Below, in pieces: positions 21,845-31,343 of a DNA stretch of 64,000 nucleotides. The stretch covers positions 1-64,000 of the forward strand of contig CANQZA010000004.1 of the NCBI GenBank assembly GCA_947628175.1, given 5' to 3'. The notes under the pieces were generated by a model that saw only the letters and a program-made list of their open reading frames with translations, was not told the DNA's origin and ran no database searches. Source of the DNA: an uncultured Clostridia bacterium (GTDB taxonomy: Bacteria; Bacillota; Clostridia; Oscillospirales; Acutalibacteraceae). The translations under genes were made by a program, and so were the position numbers. The stretch's first letter is position 1. Each line of letters starts with the position of its first letter.

Positions 21845-23275
21845 ATGAATCAAAAAGCAAAGCAATATTTTGAAAACCTTAAAGGCAAAAAAGTTGCTTT
21901 TGTGGGAATGGGTGTAGCCAATGTTCCGTGCGCGCAATTTCTTGCCGAACTCGGAATTGATGTCTACGCCTGTGACAGACGGGACAGGGATTATATCGGC
22001 GCTCAAATATGTGATCGCCTGGAGAAGCTTGGCGTTTCCTTTTCTCTCGGTGAGAATTATCTTGATATTCTCCCCCAGATGGATCTTGTGTTCAGATCAC
22101 ACGGAATACTTCCTTTTCAGAACAAATGGATAGGTGAGTGTATTGAAAGAGGGCAGACTGTCACAACGGAAATGGATGTATTTTTCAAACTCTGTCCGTC
22201 AAAAATCATTGCCGTAACCGGCTCAAACGGCAAGACAACTACAACAACGCTCATTTCAAAAATGCTTGAGGCACAAGGTTATAATGTCTATCTCGGCGGT
22301 AATATAGGCAAGGCGCTTATGCCTGAGCTTGCGACCATTACCGAACATGATATTGCTGTTGTTGAGCTGTCGTCTTTTCAGCTTCTTACTATGGGCAATA
22401 TGAGAAATAAACCCGATATCGCTGTTGTTACAAACCTTGAGAGCACGCACCTGGATCATCACATAAGCCTTGATGAATATGTGGACGCTAAAAGAAATAT
22501 CCTTATTTATCAGAGTGTAAATTCAAAGACCGTTTTAAATTCCGATTGCGATTATTCAATAAAAAATCATGTCTATCATGATATGCGTTTTGATGTTAGG
22601 GGAAAGCTTGTTGAATTTTCAATAAAGCATAAGGTTTCAAACGGTGCTTATCTTGACAAAAACGGCAATATTTTTTACAGTGAAGACGGTAAAAAAACCT
22701 TTGTGATGAATAAGGACTGTATCATAATCCCGGGTATGCACAATGTTGAAAATTACTGTACCGCAATCAGTACAGTATGGGGAATGGTTGATGTTGATAA
22801 TATTGTGCGCGTTGCAAAAACCTTTTCCGGTGTTGAGCACAGAATTGAGTTTGTAAGAGAATATGATTCCGTAAAATATTATAACGACTCCATTGCCACT
22901 TCACCATCAAGAGTGATAAGCGGACTTCGCTCTTTTGATCAGAAAATAATAGCAATTATGGGCGGTTCGGATAAGAAAAACGATATGAGTGTGATGGTTT
23001 GTGATATTCTTAAAAGTGTCAAAACTCTGATTCTCAACGGCGAAACGGCAGATAAAATATATGACGCTGTTGTCAGCTCTGATCAATACGGCAAAAGCGG
23101 TCTTGAAATCATTAAGGTTGATACACTCGAGCAGGCAGTCAGAGAGGCAAAGCGAATTGCCTCAAAGGGCGACATCATTTTGCTGTGCCCGGCATGCCCT
23201 GCATTTGACCAGTTTAAAACCTTTGAATACAGAGGCAGAAAATTTAAAGAACTTGTTAACGGATTTGGTGCGTGA
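21845..23275 (+). CDS. murD: UDP-N-acetylmuramoylalanine-D-glutamate ligase
   Basis: VAFVGMGVANVPCAQFLAELG, AVTGSNGKTTTTTLISKML, NDSIATSPSRVISGL, CPACPAFDQFKTFEYRGRKFKELV. Confidence 0.92.
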   Translation: MNQKAKQYFENLKGKKVAFVGMGVANVPCAQFLAELGIDVYACDRRDRDYIGAQICDRLEKLGVSFSLGENYLDILPQMDLVFRSHGILPFQNKWIGECIERGQTVTTEMDVFFKLCPSKIIAVTGSNGKTTTTTLISKMLEAQGYNVYLGGNIGKALMPELATITEHDIAVVELSSFQLLTMGNMRNKPDIAVVTNLESTHLDHHISLDEYVDAKRNILIYQSVNSKTVLNSDCDYSIKNHVYHDMRFDVRGKLVEFSIKHKVSNGAYLDKNGNIFYSEDGKKTFVMNKDCIIIPGMHNVENYCTAISTVWGMVDVDNIVRVAKTFSGVEHRIEFVREYDSVKYYNDSIATSPSRVISGLRSFDQKIIAIMGGSDKKNDMSVMVCDILKSVKTLILNGETADKIYDAVVSSDQYGKSGLEIIKVDTLEQAVREAKRIASKGDIILLCPACPAFDQFKTFEYRGRKFKELVNGFGA

Positions 23276-24294
23276 TGAATAATACAGTTAAATTATTAAA
23301 AAAGCTTACGGGCGCTGTTGCCGTTTCAGGCGCTGAGGAAAATATAGTTGACCTTTTGAAGGAAATTCTTGCTCCGTACGGAGAAGTGTATTCCGACAGT
23401 TTGAATAATGTATACTGCACATTCGGGGAGGGATATCATTTTCTGCTTGACGCGCATCTTGATGAAATAGGACTTATTGTAACCGATATCACGCAGGACG
23501 GATTTTTGAAGGTCTCAAAATGCGGCGGCATAGACAGCCGGATGCTTCTCGGTTACGAAGTGTCTGTCTGGGGAAGGCGGGAGATAAATGGTGTTATTTC
23601 AACGCTTCCTCCTCATCTTCAAAAGGCTGATGATGATAAGAAAGTGCCTGATATCAATGAAATCAGGATAGATACCGGCCTTAGCTGTGATGTTTTGAAA
23701 GAAATTGTTTCACCCGGTGACAGAGTCACCTTCAAACGCAATTTTACACCCCTTCTTGGCAGTCAGATTTCTTCATCCTGCCTTGACGACAGAGCGGGAA
23801 TTGCTGCAATACTGATGTCTCTTGACGAGCTGAAAAAGCTCCCGTGCAGGATAACAGTTTTATTTTCTTCACAGGAGGAATTGGGAACAAGAGGTGCAAA
23901 AATCGGACCGTACTCAAAAAAAATTGATGAAGCTATTGCAGTTGATGTATCTTTTGCGTATACTCCAAATTGTAAAAAATCAGAATGCGGAGCAATCGGT
24001 AAAGGCGCTATGATAGGATTTTCTCCCATTCTGGACAAAAGCATATCCCATACTTTTGTCAGCGTTGCCGAAAAATACAATATCCCTTATCAGAGAGAAA
24101 TAATGTCTGCCTCAACAGGAACGAATGCGGATGTAATTTCACTGAGTGAGGGAGGTATAAAGACTGCCCTTATATCCATTCCCGAAAAATATATGCACCA
24201 GCCTGTTGAAGTTGCGGATACAGTGGATATTGAAAGTGTAAGCCGTTTAATCTGTGCATATATAAGAGAAAGAGCAGGTGAGACCAATGCTTGA
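23275..24294 (+). CDS. M42 family metallopeptidase (first of tandem pair)
   Basis: LDAHLDEIGLIVTDI, SCLDDRAGIAAILMSL, SSQEELGTRGA. Confidence 0.88.
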   Translation: MNNTVKLLKKLTGAVAVSGAEENIVDLLKEILAPYGEVYSDSLNNVYCTFGEGYHFLLDAHLDEIGLIVTDITQDGFLKVSKCGGIDSRMLLGYEVSVWGRREINGVISTLPPHLQKADDDKKVPDINEIRIDTGLSCDVLKEIVSPGDRVTFKRNFTPLLGSQISSSCLDDRAGIAAILMSLDELKKLPCRITVLFSSQEELGTRGAKIGPYSKKIDEAIAVDVSFAYTPNCKKSECGAIGKGAMIGFSPILDKSISHTFVSVAEKYNIPYQREIMSASTGTNADVISLSEGGIKTALISIPEKYMHQPVEVADTVDIESVSRLICAYIRERAGETNA

Positions 24295-25288
24295 AAGGCT
24301 TTGTAATATTAATTCCGCTTCGGGCGACGAAGGTGCTGTCAGAGACTTTATAATTGAAAATATAAAGGATTACTGCGACTATAGGGTTGATAACCTTGGC
24401 TCTGTTATTGCATTTAAAAAAGGCAAAAAAACACCTGATAAAAAAGTAATGTTCAGCGCTCATATGGATGAGGTTGGTTTTATCATTACAGATATTAATG
24501 ACGATGGATATATCAGCTTCAGACCTGTCGGCGGCATTGATGCAAGAGTTGTTATTGACAGAGTGATAAATGTTAACAAAATACACGGCGTGATCGGCGC
24601 AAAGCCTGTTCATCTTCTAACTGACGAGGAAAAGAAAATTGCCCCGTCGTTTGAAAATCTTTATATAGATATTGGAGCAAAAAACAAAGAGGAAGCACGC
24701 AAGTATGTTGCTTTGGGGGATTATGCCTATTTCGCTCCGTCATATAAGCAATTAGGTGACGGTTATATTATATCAAAGGCTCTTGATGACAGAATAGGCT
24801 GCATGCTTTTGATTGAAATGATCAAAAGCGAGCTTGAGTATGACACATATTTTTGTTTTAATGTTCAGGAGGAGGTTGGTCTTCGCGGAGCACAATGTAC
24901 TGCCTTTTCTGTACAAAGTGATATATCCATTATTCTTGAGGCAACAACTGCCGCCGATTTATGCGGTGTTGCAGGCGGTGAAAGAGTCTGTGTTTTGGGT
25001 GACGGAGCAGTAATATCATTTATGGACTCACGAACCGTATATGACAAATATTTGTATAATCTTGCTATGAAAACCGCTGCTGAAAATCAGATAAAGGTTC
25101 AGACAAAAACAGCCGTTGCCGGAGGAAATGATGCGGGAGCAATACAGACATCCGGCAAAGGCAGCCGCGTAATGGCAATTTCATTGCCGTGCAGATATAT
25201 TCATTCAGGTGCCAGTATTGTTCAATCAAGCGATATTGATGAAACAAGAAAGCTTATAAGCGCACTTTTAAAGAAACTTTATGATTGA
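24287..25288 (+). CDS. M42 family metallopeptidase (second of tandem pair)
   Basis: FSAHMDEVGFIITDIN, KALDDRIGCMLLIEM, NVQEEVGLRGAQ, GGNDAGAIQ. Confidence 0.9.
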   Translation: MLERLCNINSASGDEGAVRDFIIENIKDYCDYRVDNLGSVIAFKKGKKTPDKKVMFSAHMDEVGFIITDINDDGYISFRPVGGIDARVVIDRVINVNKIHGVIGAKPVHLLTDEEKKIAPSFENLYIDIGAKNKEEARKYVALGDYAYFAPSYKQLGDGYIISKALDDRIGCMLLIEMIKSELEYDTYFCFNVQEEVGLRGAQCTAFSVQSDISIILEATTAADLCGVAGGERVCVLGDGAVISFMDSRTVYDKYLYNLAMKTAAENQIKVQTKTAVAGGNDAGAIQTSGKGSRVMAISLPCRYIHSGASIVQSSDIDETRKLISALLKKLYD

Positions 25289-26003
25289 AATGATTAATGA
25301 TTTATGCGGATTTGACGCATATTGCAAAACAGATATATATTCTGTAAAAATTAAATCACTGCTAAAGACATACGGCTGTAAATACAGCTTTGCCGTTTTT
25401 TACCGTCAGGTTAACGAGGATAAAAAAATAACTGCTGTTCTGTCAAAACTGGATAATGATTTCACGCTCTCCTTTACAGAAGAAAGCAATGTTGAGGAAC
25501 TTTCCCAATTTTTTAAAATAATCGGATACAGCTCTCTTCTTTCAGACAGTTGTTTTCAAATGAACGAAAACTATAGTGAGGGCGCTGTTATGGTCACAGG
25601 TATAAAAAAAGAAATCCATGCAAGCGGCATTGTTATCAACAGATATCCAAAACTGCTTGACCTTTTTAACCTTGTTGATTATGATAGCGTTGATTTTGAA
25701 TCGTGGTATGTTGATCTCAGCCACAGGATACGCCATAACTGTGCTTGTGCAGCAACTGCAGAAATGGACGGTATCCCTGTATCCAGTGCCATATTATCAT
25801 CTATTTATAATGATGACGCGGTGCTGACGGCAGTACAGACAATACCTGATTACCGCAAAAAGGGATATGCAAGTGCGCTTGTTTCTGAAATGATTTGTGA
25901 CATAAAGGGAAGCGTTTTTATTATGAGAGAGGAAAATAAAAATGAAAGCTTTTATAAAAACATTGGATTTATAAACTGCGGAAAATGGAGAATGTATAAG
26001 TGA
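25281..26003 (+). CDS. GNAT family N-acetyltransferase
   Basis: C-terminal AVQTIPDYRKKGYASALVSEMI motif A; FYKNIGFINCGKWRMYK. Confidence 0.8.
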   Translation: MIEMINDLCGFDAYCKTDIYSVKIKSLLKTYGCKYSFAVFYRQVNEDKKITAVLSKLDNDFTLSFTEESNVEELSQFFKIIGYSSLLSDSCFQMNENYSEGAVMVTGIKKEIHASGIVINRYPKLLDLFNLVDYDSVDFESWYVDLSHRIRHNCACAATAEMDGIPVSSAILSSIYNDDAVLTAVQTIPDYRKKGYASALVSEMICDIKGSVFIMREENKNESFYKNIGFINCGKWRMYK

Positions 26004-27262
26004 CACCTTTTTTTGAAATAAGCCAAAGAATTGAAAAAATATCTCAGGATGCTCTTGAACTCTGTAGGGAGCAGTTTGAAAAAATAGACCGTATCGCCGA
26101 ATATAACCAGCTTAAAGTTCAAAAAGCATTTATCAAAAATTCAATATCTGAAAGCCATTTTACCCCAACTACCGGCTACGGATACGGAGACAGGGGAAGA
26201 GAAGCACTTGACCGTGTCTGGGCAGAAATTTTCGGAGCAGAGGACGCACTTGTAAGACATAATTTTACATGCGGTACACATACACTTGCCACTGCTCTGT
26301 TCGGGGTGTTAAGACCGGGTGACAAGATGCTGAGCGTTACTTCGACACCATATGACACAATACATAATGTAATCGGAATAAAAGGCTCACAAATGGGTTC
26401 TTTACAAGATTTCGGCATACTGTATGATGAAATTGATTTAAAAGACGGCAGAATAGATTATGATGCAATTAAAAATGCCGTTGATTCCACCGTAACCATG
26501 GTATATGTTCAAAGAAGCAGAGGCTATACCTTAAGACCGAGTCTTTCCGTAAGCGAAATAGAAAAAATCTGCGAAATCGCAAAAAGTAAAAATCCTGCTG
26601 TTATTGTAATGGTTGACAACTGTTATGGCGAATTTGTTGAGAAGAGAGAACCCTGCGATGTCGGAGCCGATTTAACGGCGGGTTCCCTCATCAAAAACGC
26701 CGGCGGAGGAATTGCACAGACAGGAGGATATATTGCAGGCAGAAAGGATTTGATTGAAAAGTGCGCCTACCGTCTCACAACACCGGGACTCGGCAGGGAG
26801 GTAGGAGCTACATTAGGTCATAACAGAGAGCTTTTTATGGGACTTTTTTATGCCCCACACACTGTTTCACAGGCACTTAAAAGCGCTGTTTACATTTCCG
26901 CATTTTTCGGAAGTATCGGATATAAAGTGACGCCCGAATATAATGAAGAAAGACATGATATTGTTCAGTCCGTCGGACTGGAAAATCCCGAAAGCCTCGT
27001 TGCATTCTGCCAGGGAATTCAAAGCGCGAGTCCGATTGACAGTTTTGTATTGCCCCAGCCGTGGGACATGCCCGGTTATGACAGCAAGGTGGTTATGGCG
27101 GCAGGCGCTTTTACTATGGGCTCTTCCATAGAATTATCTGCAGACGCTCCGATTAGAGAGCCGTATTATGCATGGGTTCAGGGAGGACTTAATTTTCACA
27201 GCGCTAAAATCTGCACAATGCTTGCCGCGCAACAGATGGAAAACAGGGGACTGTTAAAATGA
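26000..27262 (+). CDS. PLP-dependent 'aluminium resistance'/methionine gamma-lyase-like protein (YnbB-like)
   Basis: GYGYGDRGREALDRVWAEIFGAEDALVRHNFTCGTHTLATALFGVLRPGD; VMVDNCYGEFVE; AGSLIKNAGGGIAQTGGYIAG. Confidence 0.88.
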   Translation: MTPFFEISQRIEKISQDALELCREQFEKIDRIAEYNQLKVQKAFIKNSISESHFTPTTGYGYGDRGREALDRVWAEIFGAEDALVRHNFTCGTHTLATALFGVLRPGDKMLSVTSTPYDTIHNVIGIKGSQMGSLQDFGILYDEIDLKDGRIDYDAIKNAVDSTVTMVYVQRSRGYTLRPSLSVSEIEKICEIAKSKNPAVIVMVDNCYGEFVEKREPCDVGADLTAGSLIKNAGGGIAQTGGYIAGRKDLIEKCAYRLTTPGLGREVGATLGHNRELFMGLFYAPHTVSQALKSAVYISAFFGSIGYKVTPEYNEERHDIVQSVGLENPESLVAFCQGIQSASPIDSFVLPQPWDMPGYDSKVVMAAGAFTMGSSIELSADAPIREPYYAWVQGGLNFHSAKICTMLAAQQMENRGLLK

Positions 27263-27975
27263 GTGAATATAATTTTAAAGGCATAAAGCCGCAGGCAATC
27301 GAACTTCTTTGTCAAAATCGCTTTAATGATTCAAAGGCATTTTACCAGGAGCATAAAGAGGAACTTAAACAGGGAATTACCGTTCCGATGCGACAGATTA
27401 TGCTTGATTTAAGCGATCTTATGTATGATATTGATGATCAGATGCTCACCGATCCCGTAAGGGCGGTTTCAAGAATTTATAGGGATACGAGAGGAAACAG
27501 GAGCAAAATCAAGTATCGTGAAAATATGTGGATGTTTTTCAGACGGCATAAGTTTGAATATCCCTGTGCTCCGTTTTATTTTTTTGAATTTTACCCCGCA
27601 AGCTTTGGCTACGGCCTCGCTTTTTATACCTACCGTCAGTCGGCGTTTAAGGAAGTACATAATCTTATATTAAAAAATCCGGGCAGATGGCTTGACGCTG
27701 TTGACGCCTGTACGCAGGCGGGCTTCAAATATGCGGCGCATGATGTTTATAAAAAGGATTTTCACCCGGATGCCCCGCGGGAAATTAAGCCGTATCTTTC
27801 TGCAAAAAATATGGAATTTACCTATTACAGCACGGATATGACAAGGATAAACACTCCCGCACTGATTGACGAACTGAGACTTGCCTTTGATATTGCAAGA
27901 CCTATGTATGATTTTATGATTGAGGCATATCAAAATATGCTCGGCAATGGTTTGATAAAACCTGAGGAATATTGA
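27259..27975 (+). CDS. DUF2461 family protein
   Basis: RFNDSKAFYQEHKEELKQGI; DPVRAVSRIYRDTRGNRSKIKYRENMWMFFRR. Confidence 0.8.
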   Translation: MSEYNFKGIKPQAIELLCQNRFNDSKAFYQEHKEELKQGITVPMRQIMLDLSDLMYDIDDQMLTDPVRAVSRIYRDTRGNRSKIKYRENMWMFFRRHKFEYPCAPFYFFEFYPASFGYGLAFYTYRQSAFKEVHNLILKNPGRWLDAVDACTQAGFKYAAHDVYKKDFHPDAPREIKPYLSAKNMEFTYYSTDMTRINTPALIDELRLAFDIARPMYDFMIEAYQNMLGNGLIKPEEY

Positions 27976-27992
27976 AATAATTGCGGTGAATT

Positions 27993-30900
27993 ATGCTGAA
28001 ATTTGTTTTAGGCCGATCCGGCTGCGGTAAAACTGAATATGTTTTCAACAGTATCAAATCACTTGCAAACGACTCGCACGCAGGTATTATTCTGATTACG
28101 CCTGAGCAATATTCGCTCATTGCGGAAAGGCGTCTACTTTCCGATTTAGGCGAAAACGGTATTCGATTTGTCGAAAACCTTTCCTTCTCACGCATCAGTG
28201 AAAATGTAAAGCGAAAATTCGGCACTGACAGCTTTCCAATCCTTTCAAAGGGCGGGAAAGCCATTATGATGATGAGAGCGATTGAGTTGTCAAAGGACAG
28301 GCTTGTTTTGTTTAACAGAAATACGGACTCCCTTACATTTGTCAGCTCAATGATAAAGATTTATGATGAAATGAAATCCTGTAACCTGAATTCACAAGAA
28401 ATTTCAGCCTTGTCACAGGGAATTGACAACGATATTCTGCTGAGAAAATTAACAGATATTTCATTAATCATGAATACATATGAAAAAATCATAGACGGCA
28501 GATTTCTGGATACATCAGATGAACTTACAAGACTGTATGAGAAAATAAAAAACGCGGGATACTTCAAAGGAAAAAAAGTATTTATTGACGGATTTAACGG
28601 TTTTGTCGCAAAAGAATATAAAATACTTGAGCTTATAATAAAAGAGGCAGACACAGTGGTCATGACTATGTGTACTGACTCTCTTAACAATGATGACGGC
28701 GATAATCTTTTTACATATGTAAACAATTCAATAAAAATTATAAGCAAGATTGCAAAAAAAGCCGATGTACCGATAGAGTTTAAATATTTAACGGAAAATT
28801 TCAGAGCGAAGAGCAGTGATTTGTCTGCTGTTGAAAAAGGCATTTTTTCGAACAAGGAGGAAATCACATCAACTGCTTCTCAAAATGTCAAGATTTATTC
28901 CAGCAAAAGTCTGTCAGACGAATGTGCACAAGTCTCAAGGCAAATTAAACAGCTTTTAAAATTCGGATTTCTTGCCCGTGAAATCACTGTAATTACAAGA
29001 GATATTGAAAAATACAGGGACGAGCTTTCATATCATTTTAAAAAATATGAGATTCCATTTTTCTATGATGAGAGGCAGCCGGTAAAATCACAGCCTGTCG
29101 TTGTTTTTTGTGAGTATCTTCTGCGATGTGTCAATTTTTCCTATAGAAGTGAGGATATTCTCAGCCTTGCTAAAACAGGTCTGACATCTGTTACAGACGA
29201 GCAAATCAATGAACTTGAGAATTATTTGTATCTCTGGAATATAAACGGTCTTAAGTGGACAAAAGATTTTGAAAATCCCGTTAAATCCTTCGGCAAAACC
29301 ATAACGGAAAATGATAAAAAGAAATTAGAAAATATTAATCAGACAAGAAAGGCATTGATCGAGCCTCTTCAGATTTTTAAAGCCTCCGTAAAAAATGCCG
29401 ATATTACTCAAATTTGTACGCAAATTTATTATGCGCTTATCCATTTCGGCGCTGACAAAAAGCTTGGAGAAACGGCTCTCAGATTGCATAATTTAAACTG
29501 TACGGCACTTTCTTCGGAACAGGGCAGGGTATGGGATATGCTGATGGAGATATTAAACCAGTTTTCCCTGACCATTGGCAATGAAAAAATGCCTCTCAAG
29601 GATTTTGCAAGACTGTTTTCACTCGTCGTATCATCTGAGGATCTCGGCTCAATACCGGAAGGAATTGACAATGTTCAGTTTGCGCAGGCAGACAGAGTGA
29701 GAACGGACAATCCGAGAGCCGTCTTTATCTTAGGTGCAAACGAAGGCGAATTTCCGCAGACTGTCACAGGCGGAGGTTTATTGTCCGAAAGTGAAAGAAG
29801 AATACTTCTTGATAATGATTTTAAGCTCTATTCCTATAGTGAAATTCTCAATCTTCAGGAAAGGTATTTTGCCTATATGGCATGCTCGTCTCCTTCTGAA
29901 AAGCTGTTTATCTCCTATCTTGGCAATACAGGAAAGGAAATTTCACCGTCTGAAATTGTCACATCAATTAAATCAATTCTCCCCAATGTTGAAGAATATA
30001 GCTTCAGCAGTATAAAAGATATTGATTTGATTGAGTCATACGCCTCTGCATTTGAACTGATGTGCGAAAGATATTTATATAATACACCGTTTTATGCATC
30101 ACTAAAAAAATACTTTGAAGATGACAGACGCAGCCGCAGTGTTAAGCGGCTTGCTCAAAATGACGAGATTGTCATAAGCAATAAATCATCTGCCGTAAAA
30201 CTGTTTGATTACAATATGTATGTGTCGGCATCAAGGATTGAGGATTATTATAACTGTCCATTCAGATATTTCTGCAAGTTTGCATTGCAGGCAAAACCGA
30301 GAGAGAAAGCTGAAATCAATCCCATGCAGCGCGGGACAATCATTCATTATGTTCTTGAAAAGATACTCAAAAATCATGGAAGCAAAGCTCTTTCACAGAT
30401 GAAAAGTGATGAAATGACCTGCCTTGTCGACCGTTATATAGACGAATACTTTCATACACATATGGACGGGATTAAGGATTTGTCCAATCGCTTTAAATAT
30501 AATTATAAAAGACTTTCAAAGCTGATTTACAGTGTTGTTTTCCGCCTTGCGGAGGAATTTGCAGACTCTGATTTTGAGGCAAGGGGATTTGAGGTAAGCA
30601 TTGACCGTGACGGTACCGTAAAGCCTGAAATAATCCGTCTTGATGACGGCGGAACAATTCAGATAAGAGGTTCAATTGACAGAGTCGATATCTACAAAAA
30701 AGGTTCACAGCAGTATGTAAGAGTGGTTGACTACAAATCCGGCAATAAAGATTTCAGACTCAATGATGTTATAAACGGTCTGAATCTTCAAATGTTTGTA
30801 TATCTTTTTACATTATGTTCGGATAAAAGCGCTCAGTTAAGCGGTATTCCCGCAGGCGTACTTTATATGCACTCGTCAAGAAGAGTGTTTTCACTTGATT

Positions 30901-31343
30901 CACATACCGATACCGATTTGATAGAGAAAAATGAAGATGATTCCTTCAGAATGAAGGGGATTGTGCTTAATGATGAACATTCGGATATACCCCGTGCAAT
31001 GGAGCGCAGTCTGAACGGTAAGTATATTCCCGTGAAAGTGAAAAAAGACGGAACACTGACAGGCGACCTTGCGACACTGGAAGATTTGGGTTTCATGCAC
31101 AGAAAAATCAATCAGATCATTGCTCATATGGGAATGAAACTGCATAACGGCAATATATCGCAAATGCCGGTTAAAAACAGCACACACAAGCACACCTGTG
31201 AATACTGTGATTATTCCGATATATGTGCAAACAAGTGCCATATAAATGAGCGTATAACAGAGGATTTAAAGGACAGCGAAGTCAAGGCGGAGCTAATCAA
31301 GGAGTTTGAAGAAAATGCCCAAGTGGACATCTCAGCAGAATAA
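27993..31343 (+). CDS. addB: ATP-dependent helicase/nuclease subunit B
   Basis: FVLGRSGCGKTEYVF; nuclease motif VRVVDYKSGNKDF; C-terminal Fe-S cysteines CEYCDYSDICANKC. Confidence 0.94.
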   Translation: MLKFVLGRSGCGKTEYVFNSIKSLANDSHAGIILITPEQYSLIAERRLLSDLGENGIRFVENLSFSRISENVKRKFGTDSFPILSKGGKAIMMMRAIELSKDRLVLFNRNTDSLTFVSSMIKIYDEMKSCNLNSQEISALSQGIDNDILLRKLTDISLIMNTYEKIIDGRFLDTSDELTRLYEKIKNAGYFKGKKVFIDGFNGFVAKEYKILELIIKEADTVVMTMCTDSLNNDDGDNLFTYVNNSIKIISKIAKKADVPIEFKYLTENFRAKSSDLSAVEKGIFSNKEEITSTASQNVKIYSSKSLSDECAQVSRQIKQLLKFGFLAREITVITRDIEKYRDELSYHFKKYEIPFFYDERQPVKSQPVVVFCEYLLRCVNFSYRSEDILSLAKTGLTSVTDEQINELENYLYLWNINGLKWTKDFENPVKSFGKTITENDKKKLENINQTRKALIEPLQIFKASVKNADITQICTQIYYALIHFGADKKLGETALRLHNLNCTALSSEQGRVWDMLMEILNQFSLTIGNEKMPLKDFARLFSLVVSSEDLGSIPEGIDNVQFAQADRVRTDNPRAVFILGANEGEFPQTVTGGGLLSESERRILLDNDFKLYSYSEILNLQERYFAYMACSSPSEKLFISYLGNTGKEISPSEIVTSIKSILPNVEEYSFSSIKDIDLIESYASAFELMCERYLYNTPFYASLKKYFEDDRRSRSVKRLAQNDEIVISNKSSAVKLFDYNMYVSASRIEDYYNCPFRYFCKFALQAKPREKAEINPMQRGTIIHYVLEKILKNHGSKALSQMKSDEMTCLVDRYIDEYFHTHMDGIKDLSNRFKYNYKRLSKLIYSVVFRLAEEFADSDFEARGFEVSIDRDGTVKPEIIRLDDGGTIQIRGSIDRVDIYKKGSQQYVRVVDYKSGNKDFRLNDVINGLNLQMFVYLFTLCSDKSAQLSGIPAGVLYMHSSRRVFSLDSHTDTDLIEKNEDDSFRMKGIVLNDEHSDIPRAMERSLNGKYIPVKVKKDGTLTGDLATLEDLGFMHRKINQIIAHMGMKLHNGNISQMPVKNSTHKHTCEYCDYSDICANKCHINERITEDLKDSEVKAELIKEFEENAQVDISAE

